The notes: a model not told the origin generated them from the sequence alone. A stretch of 64,000 nt of DNA from Acidobacteriaceae bacterium KBS 89 (GCA_000381605.1 KB906759.1:62001-126000), one strand, 5' to 3'; shown: positions 34,568 through 42,615, counted from the stretch's first letter. Numbers and translations: made by a program.

Positions 34568-34709
34568 CTAGGTTGGCTCGCTTTTCGACACTCCTTTGTG
34601 GGCGGTCGATGAAACAGGAGCCAACCGCGGAAAATGCAAAAAACGGCCTCATTCGTCACGCCAACATCCCTACGACCATGAACACTTATGGACGAGCAGC
34701 GATGACACC
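34568..34709 (+). pseudogene. C-terminal remnant of a tyrosine integrase
   Basis: Read across three frames: LGWLAFRHSF, then VDETGANRGK, then LIRHANIPTTMNTYGRAAM. These are the consecutive catalytic C-terminal blocks of phage-type tyrosine recombinases (xFRHsf ... lmRHaxixTTMxxYg with the catalytic Tyr). At least two frameshifts separate them and the rest of the enzyme is absent. It marks past integration at this place. Confidence 0.65.
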
Positions 34710-34879
34710 CGGTCTTCCGGGCAGTTGCTACCGACAAGTTTCCAGAGGAGGCCGGGATCACCCGCTACGGGCAACCAGAAGAGATCGCCGAGCTTCTAGG
34801 ATTCATGGTCTCTCCGGCCGCGAAATGGATGACGGGTACATCGGTCCGTATGGACGGTGGCGAGATGAAGGCTATTTAG
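34706..34879 (+). pseudogene. C-terminal fragment of an SDR oxidoreductase
   Basis: The frame reads ITRYGQPEEIAELLGFMV, SPAAKWMTGTSVRMDGG and EMKAI then stop (34877-34879). This is the typical end of classical short-chain dehydrogenases (RxGxPEEIA..v.fL.S..a.w.TG....DGG). No Rossmann start or catalytic Tyr-Lys lies upstream on this strand. The N-terminal half of an SDR lies head-on, on the minus strand, just to the right. Confidence 0.65.
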
Positions 34880-35713
34880 AGCACGAGGCCGACTCAAGTC
34901 GAGCGCAAGGGGAAGCGGTTCGGTTCCCATCTTCTGCACCTCAGTGGCAACCTCCGCAAGCTCTTTCGCATTCCGTGCCGCCAACACAACGGCCGAGAAG
35001 TCGCGAGCTAAACGGATAGCAGTGGAACGTCCGATGCCCTGGCTAGCTCCGGTCACAATTGCGACGGAATTCTTCATAATGTTTCTCCATTCCTGCGATG
35101 TCGTGCAGATTGGTTTTGAGCGTACCGATTTATGAAGGAAATCAGGTATGCGCGGGCTTAGATAAATGAGCAGGACGCAACAGACCAGAGCGAGCCCGCT
35201 CATAGGCGACCAATAAGAGACGGCGGTCGCGGCACTGAACATGCCGAGTGCCAGATAGGATCGAATCCTAGCGATTCGAAGCAGGCGAGGAGTGATATCC
35301 CTGTCACTTGCCTGTGAAAGTGCTGCTCGTTCGAAAGCGATATAGGCTGTCTCTACCAAGACAAAAACCAACGCATAGACAAAGACGGGTGCGGCAGCCA
35401 GTTTGGTTGCGGCCATCCAGACCGTAGTCGCCGGCACAAGTGAAACCATAAAAAGATGGGCGAAGTTCCACCAAATGAGCTGAGGTGTTGCCTCATGGGC
35501 AAATCGCAAAAGGTGATGATGGTTCACCCAGATGATCGCTACGAATAAATAGCTGATCGCGTAGCTCAGAGCAGTGGGCCACAGCGGGAGGAGTGCCTTC
35601 AGCGTTGACTCGGCTGGCCGTTTGAGATCCAGCACCATGATGGTAATGATGACGGCAAACACCCCATCAGAAAATGTCACCAGCCGTTCGGGTGTGGTCT
35701 TCTTTGTGGACAT
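34796..35713 (-). CDS. TMEM175-type potassium channel read through into an SDR stump
   Basis: A 305-codon frame made of two parts. Residues 1-~205 are a TMEM175/DUF1211 channel subunit: the filter-helix signature ERLVTFSDGVFAVIITI near the start, then further membrane spans (IWVNHHHLLRFAHE, FAHLFMVSLVPATTVW, VYALVFVLVETAY, MSGLALVCCVLLIYL). The frame then runs without a stop through a GGAG ribosome site and an ATG at 35077 into the first ~70 residues of an SDR (VAIVTGASQGIGRSTA with the TGxxxGIG loop), after which sequence similarity ends near 34885. The channel half looks functional. The extension is probably either tolerated or the sign of a lost channel stop codon. Confidence 0.75.
   Translation of the reverse strand: MSTKKTTPERLVTFSDGVFAVIITIMVLDLKRPAESTLKALLPLWPTALSYAISYLFVAIIWVNHHHLLRFAHEATPQLIWWNFAHLFMVSLVPATTVWMAATKLAAAPVFVYALVFVLVETAYIAFERAALSQASDRDITPRLLRIARIRSYLALGMFSAATAVSYWSPMSGLALVCCVLLIYLSPRIPDFLHKSVRSKPICTTSQEWRNIMKNSVAIVTGASQGIGRSTAIRLARDFSAVVLAARNAKELAEVATEVQKMGTEPLPLALDLSRPRALNSLHLATVHTDRCTRHPFRGRRDHES
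34885..35077 (-). pseudogene. N-terminal stump of an SDR oxidoreductase
   Basis: ATG 35077 with GGAG ten bases upstream opens VAIVTGASQGIGRS, AARNAKELAEVATEVQ and PLALDLS. The NAD(P)-binding half is cut after about 65 codons; the following codons read through inverted sequence of the SDR tail at 34706-34879. The central part with the catalytic Ser-Tyr-Lys is missing. Confidence 0.65.
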
Positions 35714-35743
35714 GGCTCCTCCCTGTAGCTTGCGTTACGGCCC

Positions 35744-36286
35744 TTAGAGCTTCGCGACCATCTTTCCATTCGCCTCGTTAGCTTCCATCACACGATGCGC
35801 CTCTCGAATGTCTTCGAAGCGAAATACTCGCGAGGGCTTCGCCTGGAATTTGCCTTGCTCCACCTTCCTCGCAATCTCCTGAAGCGGAACATCCGAAAGA
35901 GGAAAGCTGGGTGTCCCAAACACGAAGGAGGCAAAAAAAGTCAAATAGACACCGCTGGGCATTTGCAATAACGGATTAAAGTCCGCGATGGGAGCCAGTC
36001 CCCCGAACCATCCGGCAAGACAGGCTCGCCCGCCGCGACGCAGTATCCGAAGCGAATCGAGAATTGTGCTGTTGCCAACGAGGTCGAGAACTGCATCGAT
36101 CTGTTTGGCTTCAGCGATGCGAGTCGAGAGTTCCGGTCCTTCCAACTCCACCCGATGTGCGCCAAGATTGATTCCAAATGCCTTGATCTGGATGACAACT
36201 TTGCCTGGTTCCGGCTCTGGTTCAGGAATTTCCTTGATCACCAAACTATCCAGACCTCCGAAGTGATCGAGTACGATGGCGCGCGT
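35744..36286 (-). pseudogene. quinone-oxidoreductase-like MDR enzyme, start lost and core deleted
   Basis: The visible frame gives the first ~30 residues of a medium-chain dehydrogenase (IVLDHFGGLDSLVIKEIPEP up to AFGIN) joined directly to the middle of its Rossmann domain (LGAHRVELEGPE, AVLDLVGNSTILDSLRILRRGG) and a normal C-terminus (FRFEDIREAHRVMEANEANGKMV). About 135 residues of the catalytic domain and the nucleotide loop are missing in frame. The codon where the start should be (36284-36286) reads ACG, although GGAG remains eight bases upstream; the next usable start is a GTG at 36244. About 181 codons versus ~320 in the family. Probably dead. Confidence 0.65.
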
Positions 36287-36323
36287 TACAATTTCTCCTT
36301 TTTCGAAAATTCAAAGTTCTGTA

Positions 36324-37019
36324 TTACGAAAGCGTTGCTTTGGCCGCTTCAAGGATGACCTCCACAACCTTGTCTGGCGCGGTGAGCAACGGCGTGTGAT
36401 CGACTACGAACGACCTCACTGTAGCCTTCATACGTTCTGCCATGAAGCGCTGCGTTTTGGGATTGATCATTCGATCCTCTTCCGCGACGAGATACCACGC
36501 TGGCTTTGATTTCCAGGCGGGTGCAGGGGCCGGTTCCTGAATGCACTTAACCGAAATCGGACGCTGCACAACTTTGGATAACGAAATCTGCTCGGCGGTG
36601 GCATTCTGGGCGAAAGCATTTGCGAACCCCTCATCCGGCATCCAGATAAAGCCGTCGGCATCGGGCGCAAGTTGCGGCGCCTTTGAATGGGTTTCATGTT
36701 TGTAAAAGACCTGAGCGACCTGCTCTCCTTCGTCAGGCGCAAGAGCGGCGATATAAACCAAAGCCTTCACGCGCTCCTCGTTCGCGGTGGCAATGACCGC
36801 ACCAGCGTATGCATGCCCTGCGACGATCAATGGACCTTGAGTTCGTGCAATCGTTCGCTTTAGAGCGGCTGCATCGTCGCTTAGAGATGTAAGGGGAATC
36901 GGCGCTGCGATCACATTCAAGCCCCAGTCCTCAAGAGGCCGCACTACTCGCTGCCAGCTCGAACCATCAGCCCACGCTCCGTGGACCACTACTACTGTGG
37001 CGTTTTCTGAAAAACGCAT
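36324..37019 (-). CDS. alpha/beta hydrolase family protein, nucleophile replaced
   Basis: A 231-residue protein of the esterase-like PF12697 group (VVVVHGAWADGSSWQRV oxyanion region, a lid, and a C-terminal VVDHTPLLTAPDKVV with the catalytic His and nearby Asp). The nucleophile elbow reads GHAYAGAVI, so Ala stands where GHSYGG-type enzymes have Ser. Related hydrolases with GHAYAG do occur, so loss of classic esterase activity, not loss of function, is the inference. ATG at 37019 is favoured because AAGGA lies eight bases upstream; the frame extends to 37046. It is downstream of the epoxide-hydrolase-like gene in the same direction, 60 bases apart. Confidence 0.78.
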   Translation of the reverse strand: MRFSENATVVVVHGAWADGSSWQRVVRPLEDWGLNVIAAPIPLTSLSDDAAALKRTIARTQGPLIVAGHAYAGAVIATANEERVKALVYIAALAPDEGEQVAQVFYKHETHSKAPQLAPDADGFIWMPDEGFANAFAQNATAEQISLSKVVQRPISVKCIQEPAPAPAWKSKPAWYLVAEEDRMINPKTQRFMAERMKATVRSFVVDHTPLLTAPDKVVEVILEAAKATLS

Positions 37020-37079
37020 AATACTCATCCTTTCAGGTAGGTTCAAAGTGGAAGATACGAAAAGAATGCTTTTCTGCTG

Positions 37080-37928
37080 TCAGGCAGAGAACTTTACAAT
37101 TTGCTGGGCAATGAATTCGCACGAATCCTCAAGCGCAAAGTGACCGGTATCGAGGAGGTGCAGCTCAGCTTTTGGAATATCTCGCAAGTAGGCTCGCGCG
37201 CCCTCGACAGTGAAGAAGGGGTCGTTCTTTCCCCACACGATCAGAGTCTTCGGCTGCTTGCTGCGAAAGAAGTTATGCCATCCGTCGTAGAGCGCGAGAT
37301 TCGACTGATAGTTGTGAAGCAGGTTAAGTTGGATGGCATCGTTGCCTGGGCGATCAAGGAAGAACTGATCCATGGTGTATGAGTCCGGACTAATGCGCGA
37401 AACATCCTTCGTCCCATGCGTGTACTGGAAAATGGTTGTTTCTTTCTTGAGCAGGTCGCGCACCGGCTTCTCGGTTGTTGGATTCCGATTTGCCCAGAAC
37501 GGCTTCATTGGGTCGAAGGCCGCGCCGATACCCTCAACATAGGCATTCCCGTTCTGCACCACGATGCCTTCGATCGCGTCCGGTTGCTTGGAGGCAATGC
37601 GATAGCCCACTGGGGCGCCGTAGTCCTGCACGTAGATGCTGAACCTCTTTAGGCCGAGAATACCGAAGAGCAACTCCTCAACGTGAGAGGCCAGATTGTC
37701 GAAGGTGTAGTCGAATCTGCTTGCATCCGGAGCATCGCTGTAGCCAAAACCAACATAATCCGGTGCAATCACGTGAAATTTGCCCGCGAGCTGCGGGATC
37801 AGGTCGCGGAACATATGCGACGAACTAGGGAAGCCGTGGAGCAGTACGATGGTTGGAGAAACTTTTGAACCTGCTTCGCGATAGAAAACCTTGAGCCCGC
37901 GAACGGTCGCGTGTTGAAACGTTGTCAT
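37080..37928 (-). CDS. alpha/beta hydrolase, haloalkane dehalogenase/epoxide hydrolase type
   Basis: A 282-residue hydrolase. HGFPSSSHMFRDLIP gives the oxyanion motif, the nucleophile elbow YVQDYGAPVGYR has Asp as nucleophile (as in dehalogenases and epoxide hydrolases, not esterases), LIVWGKNDPFF supplies the acidic residue and LLDTGHFALED the catalytic His. It should form an ester intermediate with an alkyl halide, epoxide or similar xenobiotic-like substrate. ATG 37928 with GGAAAGGA close upstream is the start; the frame extends further but lacks a ribosome site. A CGNR regulator gene diverges 119 bases away and the gap holds an inverted repeat, so the regulator probably controls this gene. 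Confidence 0.87.
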   Translation of the reverse strand: MTTFQHATVRGLKVFYREAGSKVSPTIVLLHGFPSSSHMFRDLIPQLAGKFHVIAPDYVGFGYSDAPDASRFDYTFDNLASHVEELLFGILGLKRFSIYVQDYGAPVGYRIASKQPDAIEGIVVQNGNAYVEGIGAAFDPMKPFWANRNPTTEKPVRDLLKKETTIFQYTHGTKDVSRISPDSYTMDQFFLDRPGNDAIQLNLLHNYQSNLALYDGWHNFFRSKQPKTLIVWGKNDPFFTVEGARAYLRDIPKAELHLLDTGHFALEDSCEFIAQQIVKFSA

Positions 37929-37982
37929 AGTGATTTCCTTTCCTGGTGGCATAAGGTTCCCGTTACACAAGTGAGATTGTGC

Positions 37983-38012
37983 AACACCTATAAAAGATGC
38001 ATTAAAGGTGTT
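37983..38012. promoter_or_regulatory. inverted repeat between divergent genes (candidate operator)
   Basis: AACACCT (37983-37989) and AGGTGTT (38006-38012) are exact inverted arms with a 16-base A/T-rich spacer. The site lies midway between the hydrolase start (37928) and the CGNR regulator start (38048). Confidence 0.5.
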
Positions 38013-38047
38013 CAAATTAATTTCGCAGTATCTTGTAGAGGGGACTC

Positions 38048-38686
38048 ATGCGTATTGCTTCTCGAGAGGTGAACGAATGGATCGATGGGTTTCTATTCGT
38101 GGCGAACAAGCCAATCCTGGATTTGTTGAATACAAAGCCTGTTCTTGAAAATGGGCCGACGGAGCTCCTTCCGGATGTTCGCGCGCTTGAAAGGTGGTTG
38201 ATCGCGTCGGGTATGGTGGCCTCGCGAACGGCTAAAGATACGGTCCGGGGCTGGCGCCAAGCTCCTGAGGCGGCTACCTTTCTGGGTCAGCTGATTGCAT
38301 TTAGAGAGAGATTGAGGGAGGCCGTCGTGCGGATGGAGAACGGATCATCGCCGACCGATGCTTTCCTGGCCGAAGTAACCTCTCTGTTGCTTCAATATCC
38401 TCGTCGCACTTCCCTTCACAAGCGAGACGGAAAGGTGATTCAGGAGACGTTGTTTGAGCCGCGTCAGCCCGCCGACCTCTGGGCGCCGATCATCGATGCC
38501 ACCGCAGATCTTCTGGCCGGCGCGCAGTCGTCGCGCATTCGCAAATGTGAATCATGTGTCCTTCACTTCTTCGACACGAGCAAGAAAGGCTCACGTAGGT
38601 GGTGCAGCATGAATATCTGTGGTAACAAGCTCAAGGTGGCTGCGTACCAGAGAAGAAAGCGTGGAGACCATGCCACCACGAAGTAA
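38048..38686 (+). CDS. CGNR zinc-finger transcriptional regulator
   Basis: A 212-residue protein of the ABATE-CGNR family. The N-terminal ~140 residues are a helical ligand-binding (ABATE) domain (PILDLLNTKPVLENG, IAFRERLREAV). The C-terminus is the treble-clef CGNR zinc finger: CESCVLHFFDTSKKGSRRWC, then SMNICGNKLKVAAYQRRKR, with all four cysteines present (the family's CGNR is here CGNK). Such regulators are typically encoded next to and divergent from the enzyme genes they control, as here with the dehalogenase-like hydrolase. Effector unknown. Confidence 0.9.
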   Translation: MRIASREVNEWIDGFLFVANKPILDLLNTKPVLENGPTELLPDVRALERWLIASGMVASRTAKDTVRGWRQAPEAATFLGQLIAFRERLREAVVRMENGSSPTDAFLAEVTSLLLQYPRRTSLHKRDGKVIQETLFEPRQPADLWAPIIDATADLLAGAQSSRIRKCESCVLHFFDTSKKGSRRWCSMNICGNKLKVAAYQRRKRGDHATTK

Positions 38687-38698
38687 CTTTGACGGGCC

Positions 38699-40450
38699 TC
38701 ACAGATCGATGACGACGTCGCGAATCGGTTGCGAACAGCAAACGAGGAGGTTGCCGTCGGCGGGCTTGTCAAGTGGCTCGGGTCCGTAGACGACCGTCCC
38801 CGAAATCAAGCCGCTCTCACAGCTGTGGCAAACACCCGTCCGGCACGACCAACGAACCGGGACGTCGCACGCCTCGGCCAGTTCCAAAATGCTCTGGTAG
38901 GCCGACGCGCTCCAGTGCGCGGCGATGCCACTGCGCGCGAACGATACCAGCGGACCGGTGTTAGCGTCGTCCTTAGGCAGATGCGGAGCTCGCGTCATTG
39001 CGCCGACGATACCAGGCGTCATCGACTCGCTGCCGTTGAAGATTTCGACGTGAATTCGCTCCCGAGCGACTCCCGAGGTTGCGAGGGCCTCTTTCATGTC
39101 TGCCATGAAGCGATTTGGCCCGCAGAGGTAGACATCAGCATCTCGTGGGACGCCGGCCTCGTCAAAAACCGATCGCGACAGGTGACCGATCGCGTCAAAA
39201 TCCTCGCCAATTTTGTCGCCTGAGCCGGGCCTGCTGTAACAAACGTAGCTGCGGCCGTGCGTGAGCGCCAGCATGAGGCGGTGAACTTCAGCGGCGAAGG
39301 GGTAATGCTCCCGATCGCGAGCTGCATACAACCACAAGACCTGCCGTGTCGAGCGCTCCGCTTCCAGCGAATACAGCATCGCCAGAACCGGCGTCGCCCC
39401 GATTCCCGCGCTGAGCAGCACCACCGGCCGCTCTCCGGACTGCAGAATGAAGCTTCCGCGCGGCGAGCTGACGTCGAGAGCGTCGCCCACCCGAACATGC
39501 TCCCGCAGGTAAGTTCCGGCCACCCCATCCGGTTCAATCTTCACGCTGATTCGATAGCGCTCCGTCGAGGCGGGACCCGAAAGCGAGTAGCTGCGAAAGA
39601 GCGGCGGACCGCCTGCGACTGGTTGAAGACGCACGACCACGTACTGGCCGGGCATCGCTGTTGGCAGCGGCTGATCGTTCGGGCTCTGCATCGTAAGCGA
39701 GAGGACGTCCGCAGACTCCTGATCGATCGCCGTCACTTGATGCGACCGAAATTCTGGTGAAGCCGGATGCGCAGCCGCTTCCGGCACTAGCCCCGCATTA
39801 CCGCTCATTGGGCTCTGCAGTAACGCCTCAAACGACGAGCGCCATCCGGGCGAAAGCGCCTCGATCTGCAAGGCGTGCTCCAGTCGATCGCGCGCATGAT
39901 CGGACGAATAGAGGAGCGCGTTGATCTCTGCGACGGTCATTCGCTCGTTACCCTCTCCCACCTTCACGATTTCATCGCCAGGGCCGACCTCGCCTTCCTG
40001 CAGCACGCGCAAGTAGAACCCTGGCCGTCCGCTCGATGTCAGCAATGCCGGCATCCGGGGTTCCTTCATCCGAATGCCAACGCGATAGCAGGTAACGCGG
40101 GGTTGCGTTACCTCGAACAGCGCGCTGCCGATCTGATAGCGGTCGCCGATGCACACCACATCGTCGGGCAACCCTTCGACGGTGAGGTTCTCTCCGAATT
40201 GTCCGTGGATGAAGTCGGACCGCCCTAGTTGCTCCTGCCAGTAACGATACGATTCGATCTGGTAGACGAAGACAGCACGCTGCTCTCCCCCGTGCCCAGC
40301 CAGGTCACCTTGACCATCTCCGTCCAGATTCAACCGGCCGACTCTACAGCGACCAGGTATTGGGTCCTTCCAGATCGCGGTGTGCACGGTGCGGCCCTTC
40401 CACTCGATGTCGCGTGGAAGTCCAACATTTACCGATAGTAGTCGAGCCAT
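38699..40450 (-). CDS. MOSC - ferredoxin reductase - [2Fe-2S] fusion oxidoreductase
   Basis: A 583-residue three-part enzyme. Residues ~1-165 are a MOSC domain (DGQGDLAGHGGEQRAVFVY, GQFGENLTVEGL, TCYRVG with the conserved Cys), followed by a 3-alpha linker (~170-215). Residues ~235-480 are a flavin reductase of the FNR family (LFRSYSLSG for FAD, LLSAGIGATPVLAML for NAD(P)H, VYLCGPNRFM). Residues ~500-583 are a plant-type ferredoxin domain with the cluster cysteines in CRTGVCHSC and LLVCCSQP. Electrons should pass NAD(P)H to FAD to [2Fe-2S] to a molybdenum or sulfur acceptor held by the MOSC part. Related to YiiM plus a reductase, here in one chain. Substrate may be N-hydroxylated compounds. 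Confidence 0.9.
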   Translation of the reverse strand: MARLLSVNVGLPRDIEWKGRTVHTAIWKDPIPGRCRVGRLNLDGDGQGDLAGHGGEQRAVFVYQIESYRYWQEQLGRSDFIHGQFGENLTVEGLPDDVVCIGDRYQIGSALFEVTQPRVTCYRVGIRMKEPRMPALLTSSGRPGFYLRVLQEGEVGPGDEIVKVGEGNERMTVAEINALLYSSDHARDRLEHALQIEALSPGWRSSFEALLQSPMSGNAGLVPEAAAHPASPEFRSHQVTAIDQESADVLSLTMQSPNDQPLPTAMPGQYVVVRLQPVAGGPPLFRSYSLSGPASTERYRISVKIEPDGVAGTYLREHVRVGDALDVSSPRGSFILQSGERPVVLLSAGIGATPVLAMLYSLEAERSTRQVLWLYAARDREHYPFAAEVHRLMLALTHGRSYVCYSRPGSGDKIGEDFDAIGHLSRSVFDEAGVPRDADVYLCGPNRFMADMKEALATSGVARERIHVEIFNGSESMTPGIVGAMTRAPHLPKDDANTGPLVSFARSGIAAHWSASAYQSILELAEACDVPVRWSCRTGVCHSCESGLISGTVVYGPEPLDKPADGNLLVCCSQPIRDVVIDL

Positions 40451-40471
40451 GTCGCTCTTTTAGCGGGACTC

Positions 40472-40958
40472 CTAGCCGTTGTCAAGCGGGAGCGCCTCGG
40501 CTACAGTGAGGTCGCGGTCTGGGCCGTGGGGAATCACTGTTTGACCCGGCTCAAGATGGAGTGGGGTGCCATCGAGTTGTACCGAAACGATGTCTGGCTC
40601 GAACGACATCATCCCCAAAATACGGCCGACCTGAGGAGGGGCTGGAAACATTTGACTGGCAAGTGCAGCATCGTGGCCCGGATTACCGTGGCACATTGAA
40701 CAGTGCTGCCGATAGATGCCCGCGCCCGAATACCTCTTCACTGAGAGCAAAGGGAGGGTTTTGATTCTCACGACCGGTACGTGCTCTAACCGCCGTCCTG
40801 ACCATTGGTTTTTCAAAGGGAAAAGCTGGATCCGCAACCGCAACCGGAACAGGACCAAACCTCAGATAAACATAGGCACTGATGATGAATACGATGAGCA
40901 AGATTGCAATGCCGAGAAGCACCTTGCCGTACCGTATGCCGGAGATATTCTGAACCAT
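40472..40958 (-). pseudogene. membrane-anchored cytochrome c, frameshifted
   Basis: The minus-strand frame starting at 40958 gives a signal anchor (VLLGIAILLIVFIISAYVYL), PAFPFEKPMV and PFALSEEVF, then derails and stops at 40683. A second frame takes over at the same place with SGAGIYRQHCSMCHGNPG, i.e. the CxxCH haem motif with correct preceding residues, and ends at 40472. One shift near 40720-40735 joins them into a small c-type cytochrome of the ~160-residue class often found in Acidobacteriota. The part after FPAPPQ (to 40472) does not look like the usual Met-ligand region, so the 3' end may also be replaced. It is 21 bases upstream of the MOSC fusion gene. Confidence 0.55.
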
Positions 40959-41499
40959 ATGAAACCCCTTCTACAGTTGCAACAGTCTGTAAACCACGTT
41001 ACTTAATCGGCCTGCAAGGCTGTCAGTCACCATTCAAATTGATATCTACTTGCCTTTGTGCGAGCCGCCTTTCCCTTAAGGATAAGAACAATGCCCCCCA
41101 AAATTGTCATGGAGATGTAATTCATATCCGCACCTTATTCGCGTGTCTTAAGATCTTCGTCGTGATCGCAGATTTCGCGTTGGATTGGCCTCGGCGACGA
41201 GCACTGTAGCCTTCACGTTTCCGGCTAGGAAGTGACCGATAAACATTCCTTTGTGTTCTCCGCAGGCAGTCTAGAAGTCCTTACCATCGGTCCCGATAAA
41301 AGTGGCTCGAAAAGTAGCCGTCCTGAACACGTTCACTTGAAGCCGCCGCCATTCCAGTTCCGGATTTGCGTGAACTGCTCAATGGTCAATTCGGCCCTGT
41401 GCCAGGCGTCGGGACCAATCCCACTTGGAAGGGGCCGATTCTTTCCCTCATCGTCGGAGAAATTCCATCACTGCCCTGGATTCGGTACTCTAGTTGTCC
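40959..41499. other. 540-bp gap with one coding-like scrap
   Basis: Mostly featureless. On the minus strand 41333-41467 stays open and reads DDEGKNRPLPSGIGPDAW, then HRAELTIEQFTQIRNWNGGG and a stop, with natural-looking composition but no start codon. Family not recognised; possibly a gene tail left by deletion. Confidence 0.3.
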
Positions 41500-42615
41500 A
41501 TGCCTGTCTTCGATTACGACTCGATAAAACGAGGGATCGCGATCATCGCGGCATTGGGCATGCTCCTCCCCCTGAACTCGTTGGCCCAGATCATCGACTA
41601 TCACCAGCATTTATACAGCCCGCAGGCGGGCGTACGATCATCTCCGGGGTCGAAGGGCATCGATGCCGATTACCTCGTTGCACAACTCGATGGCGCCGGA
41701 ATCAGCCGAGCTGTCGTACTGTCGGTCGCGTACAGCTTCTCAAATCCAAATAAGGCGGCAGTTCCGAATGAATACGCGCACGTGATGGATGAAAACAACT
41801 GGACCAGCGCTCAAGTCGCCAAATACCCTCAACGGTTGCTTGGCTTTTGCAGCGTCAATCCACTCCGTCCATACGCACTTCAAGAGATCGCACGTTGTGC
41901 GAGAGACCCGAACCTTCGCACCGGACTGAAGCTGCACTTCGGCAACTCCGACGTGAATGTCGACAATCCAGATCATCTCGCACGAGTGCGTCGGGTTTTC
42001 CGTGCCGCCAACGAGCATCACATGTCGATCGTGGTGCACATGCACGCCAACATCGATCACCATCGGCCATACGGAGCAAAAGAGGCCCGCATCTTTCTGG
42101 AACAGCTACTCCCTGAGGCTCCCGACGTGGTAGTGCAGATCGCGCATTTGGCCGGAGGTGGAGGTTACGACGACCCGGAAACCGACGCCGCCCTTGCGGT
42201 ATTTGTAAAAGCAATCGAGCGAAAAGATCCTCGAATGAAAAATGTCTATTTCGATGTCTGTGGGATCGCTATACCTGGCATGTGGGAGAACAAATCCGAC
42301 CTGCTCGTAACCCGCATTCGCCAGATCGGGACCAGCCGGCTGGTTTACGGGAGCGACGCCGCGACGATAGATAACAGACCGAAGGACGCGCTGAAGCAAT
42401 GGCACAGTCTGCCGTTGACCCAGGAGGAGTTCAGGGCCATCGACAGCAATGTCGCGCCGTACGTTCGTAATTGGGTTTCGGCAGGGAAACGCAACGCTAA
42501 GCGGTCTGGCCAAAAGCTCGCGCCAAACCGGGGAACATCGACTGAGGGGCATATTTGCAAGCAATCGCCGGATCACACTTTTAAATCTCAGCGATGGCGG
42601 CAATTGAAACCTTGA
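41500..42615 (+). CDS. exported amidohydrolase-2 family protein (ACMSD-related fold)
   Basis: A 371-residue protein with a signal peptide (IAIIAALGMLLPLNSLAQ). The mature start IIDYHQHLYSP holds the HxH metal site of the amidohydrolase superfamily (PF04909). VVVHMHANIDHH and VVQIAHLAGGGG supply the later histidines and RLVYGSDAATID the metal/base Asp. The family includes ACMSD, uracil-like decarboxylases and hydrolases. A cytoplasmic ACMSD role would fit the nearby kyn genes, but the export signal argues for a periplasmic hydrolase or decarboxylase. The last ~30 residues look unstructured and overlap the convergent RidA gene by 35 bases, so the C-terminus may have been extended by loss of the original stop. 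Confidence 0.78.
   Translation: MPVFDYDSIKRGIAIIAALGMLLPLNSLAQIIDYHQHLYSPQAGVRSSPGSKGIDADYLVAQLDGAGISRAVVLSVAYSFSNPNKAAVPNEYAHVMDENNWTSAQVAKYPQRLLGFCSVNPLRPYALQEIARCARDPNLRTGLKLHFGNSDVNVDNPDHLARVRRVFRAANEHHMSIVVHMHANIDHHRPYGAKEARIFLEQLLPEAPDVVVQIAHLAGGGGYDDPETDAALAVFVKAIERKDPRMKNVYFDVCGIAIPGMWENKSDLLVTRIRQIGTSRLVYGSDAATIDNRPKDALKQWHSLPLTQEEFRAIDSNVAPYVRNWVSAGKRNAKRSGQKLAPNRGTSTEGHICKQSPDHTFKSQRWRQLKP

Noticed and set aside
41500-42615. cytosolic ACMSD assignment
   Set aside because: A clear signal peptide precedes the HxH motif, so a kynurenine-pathway decarboxylase in the cytoplasm is not supported.
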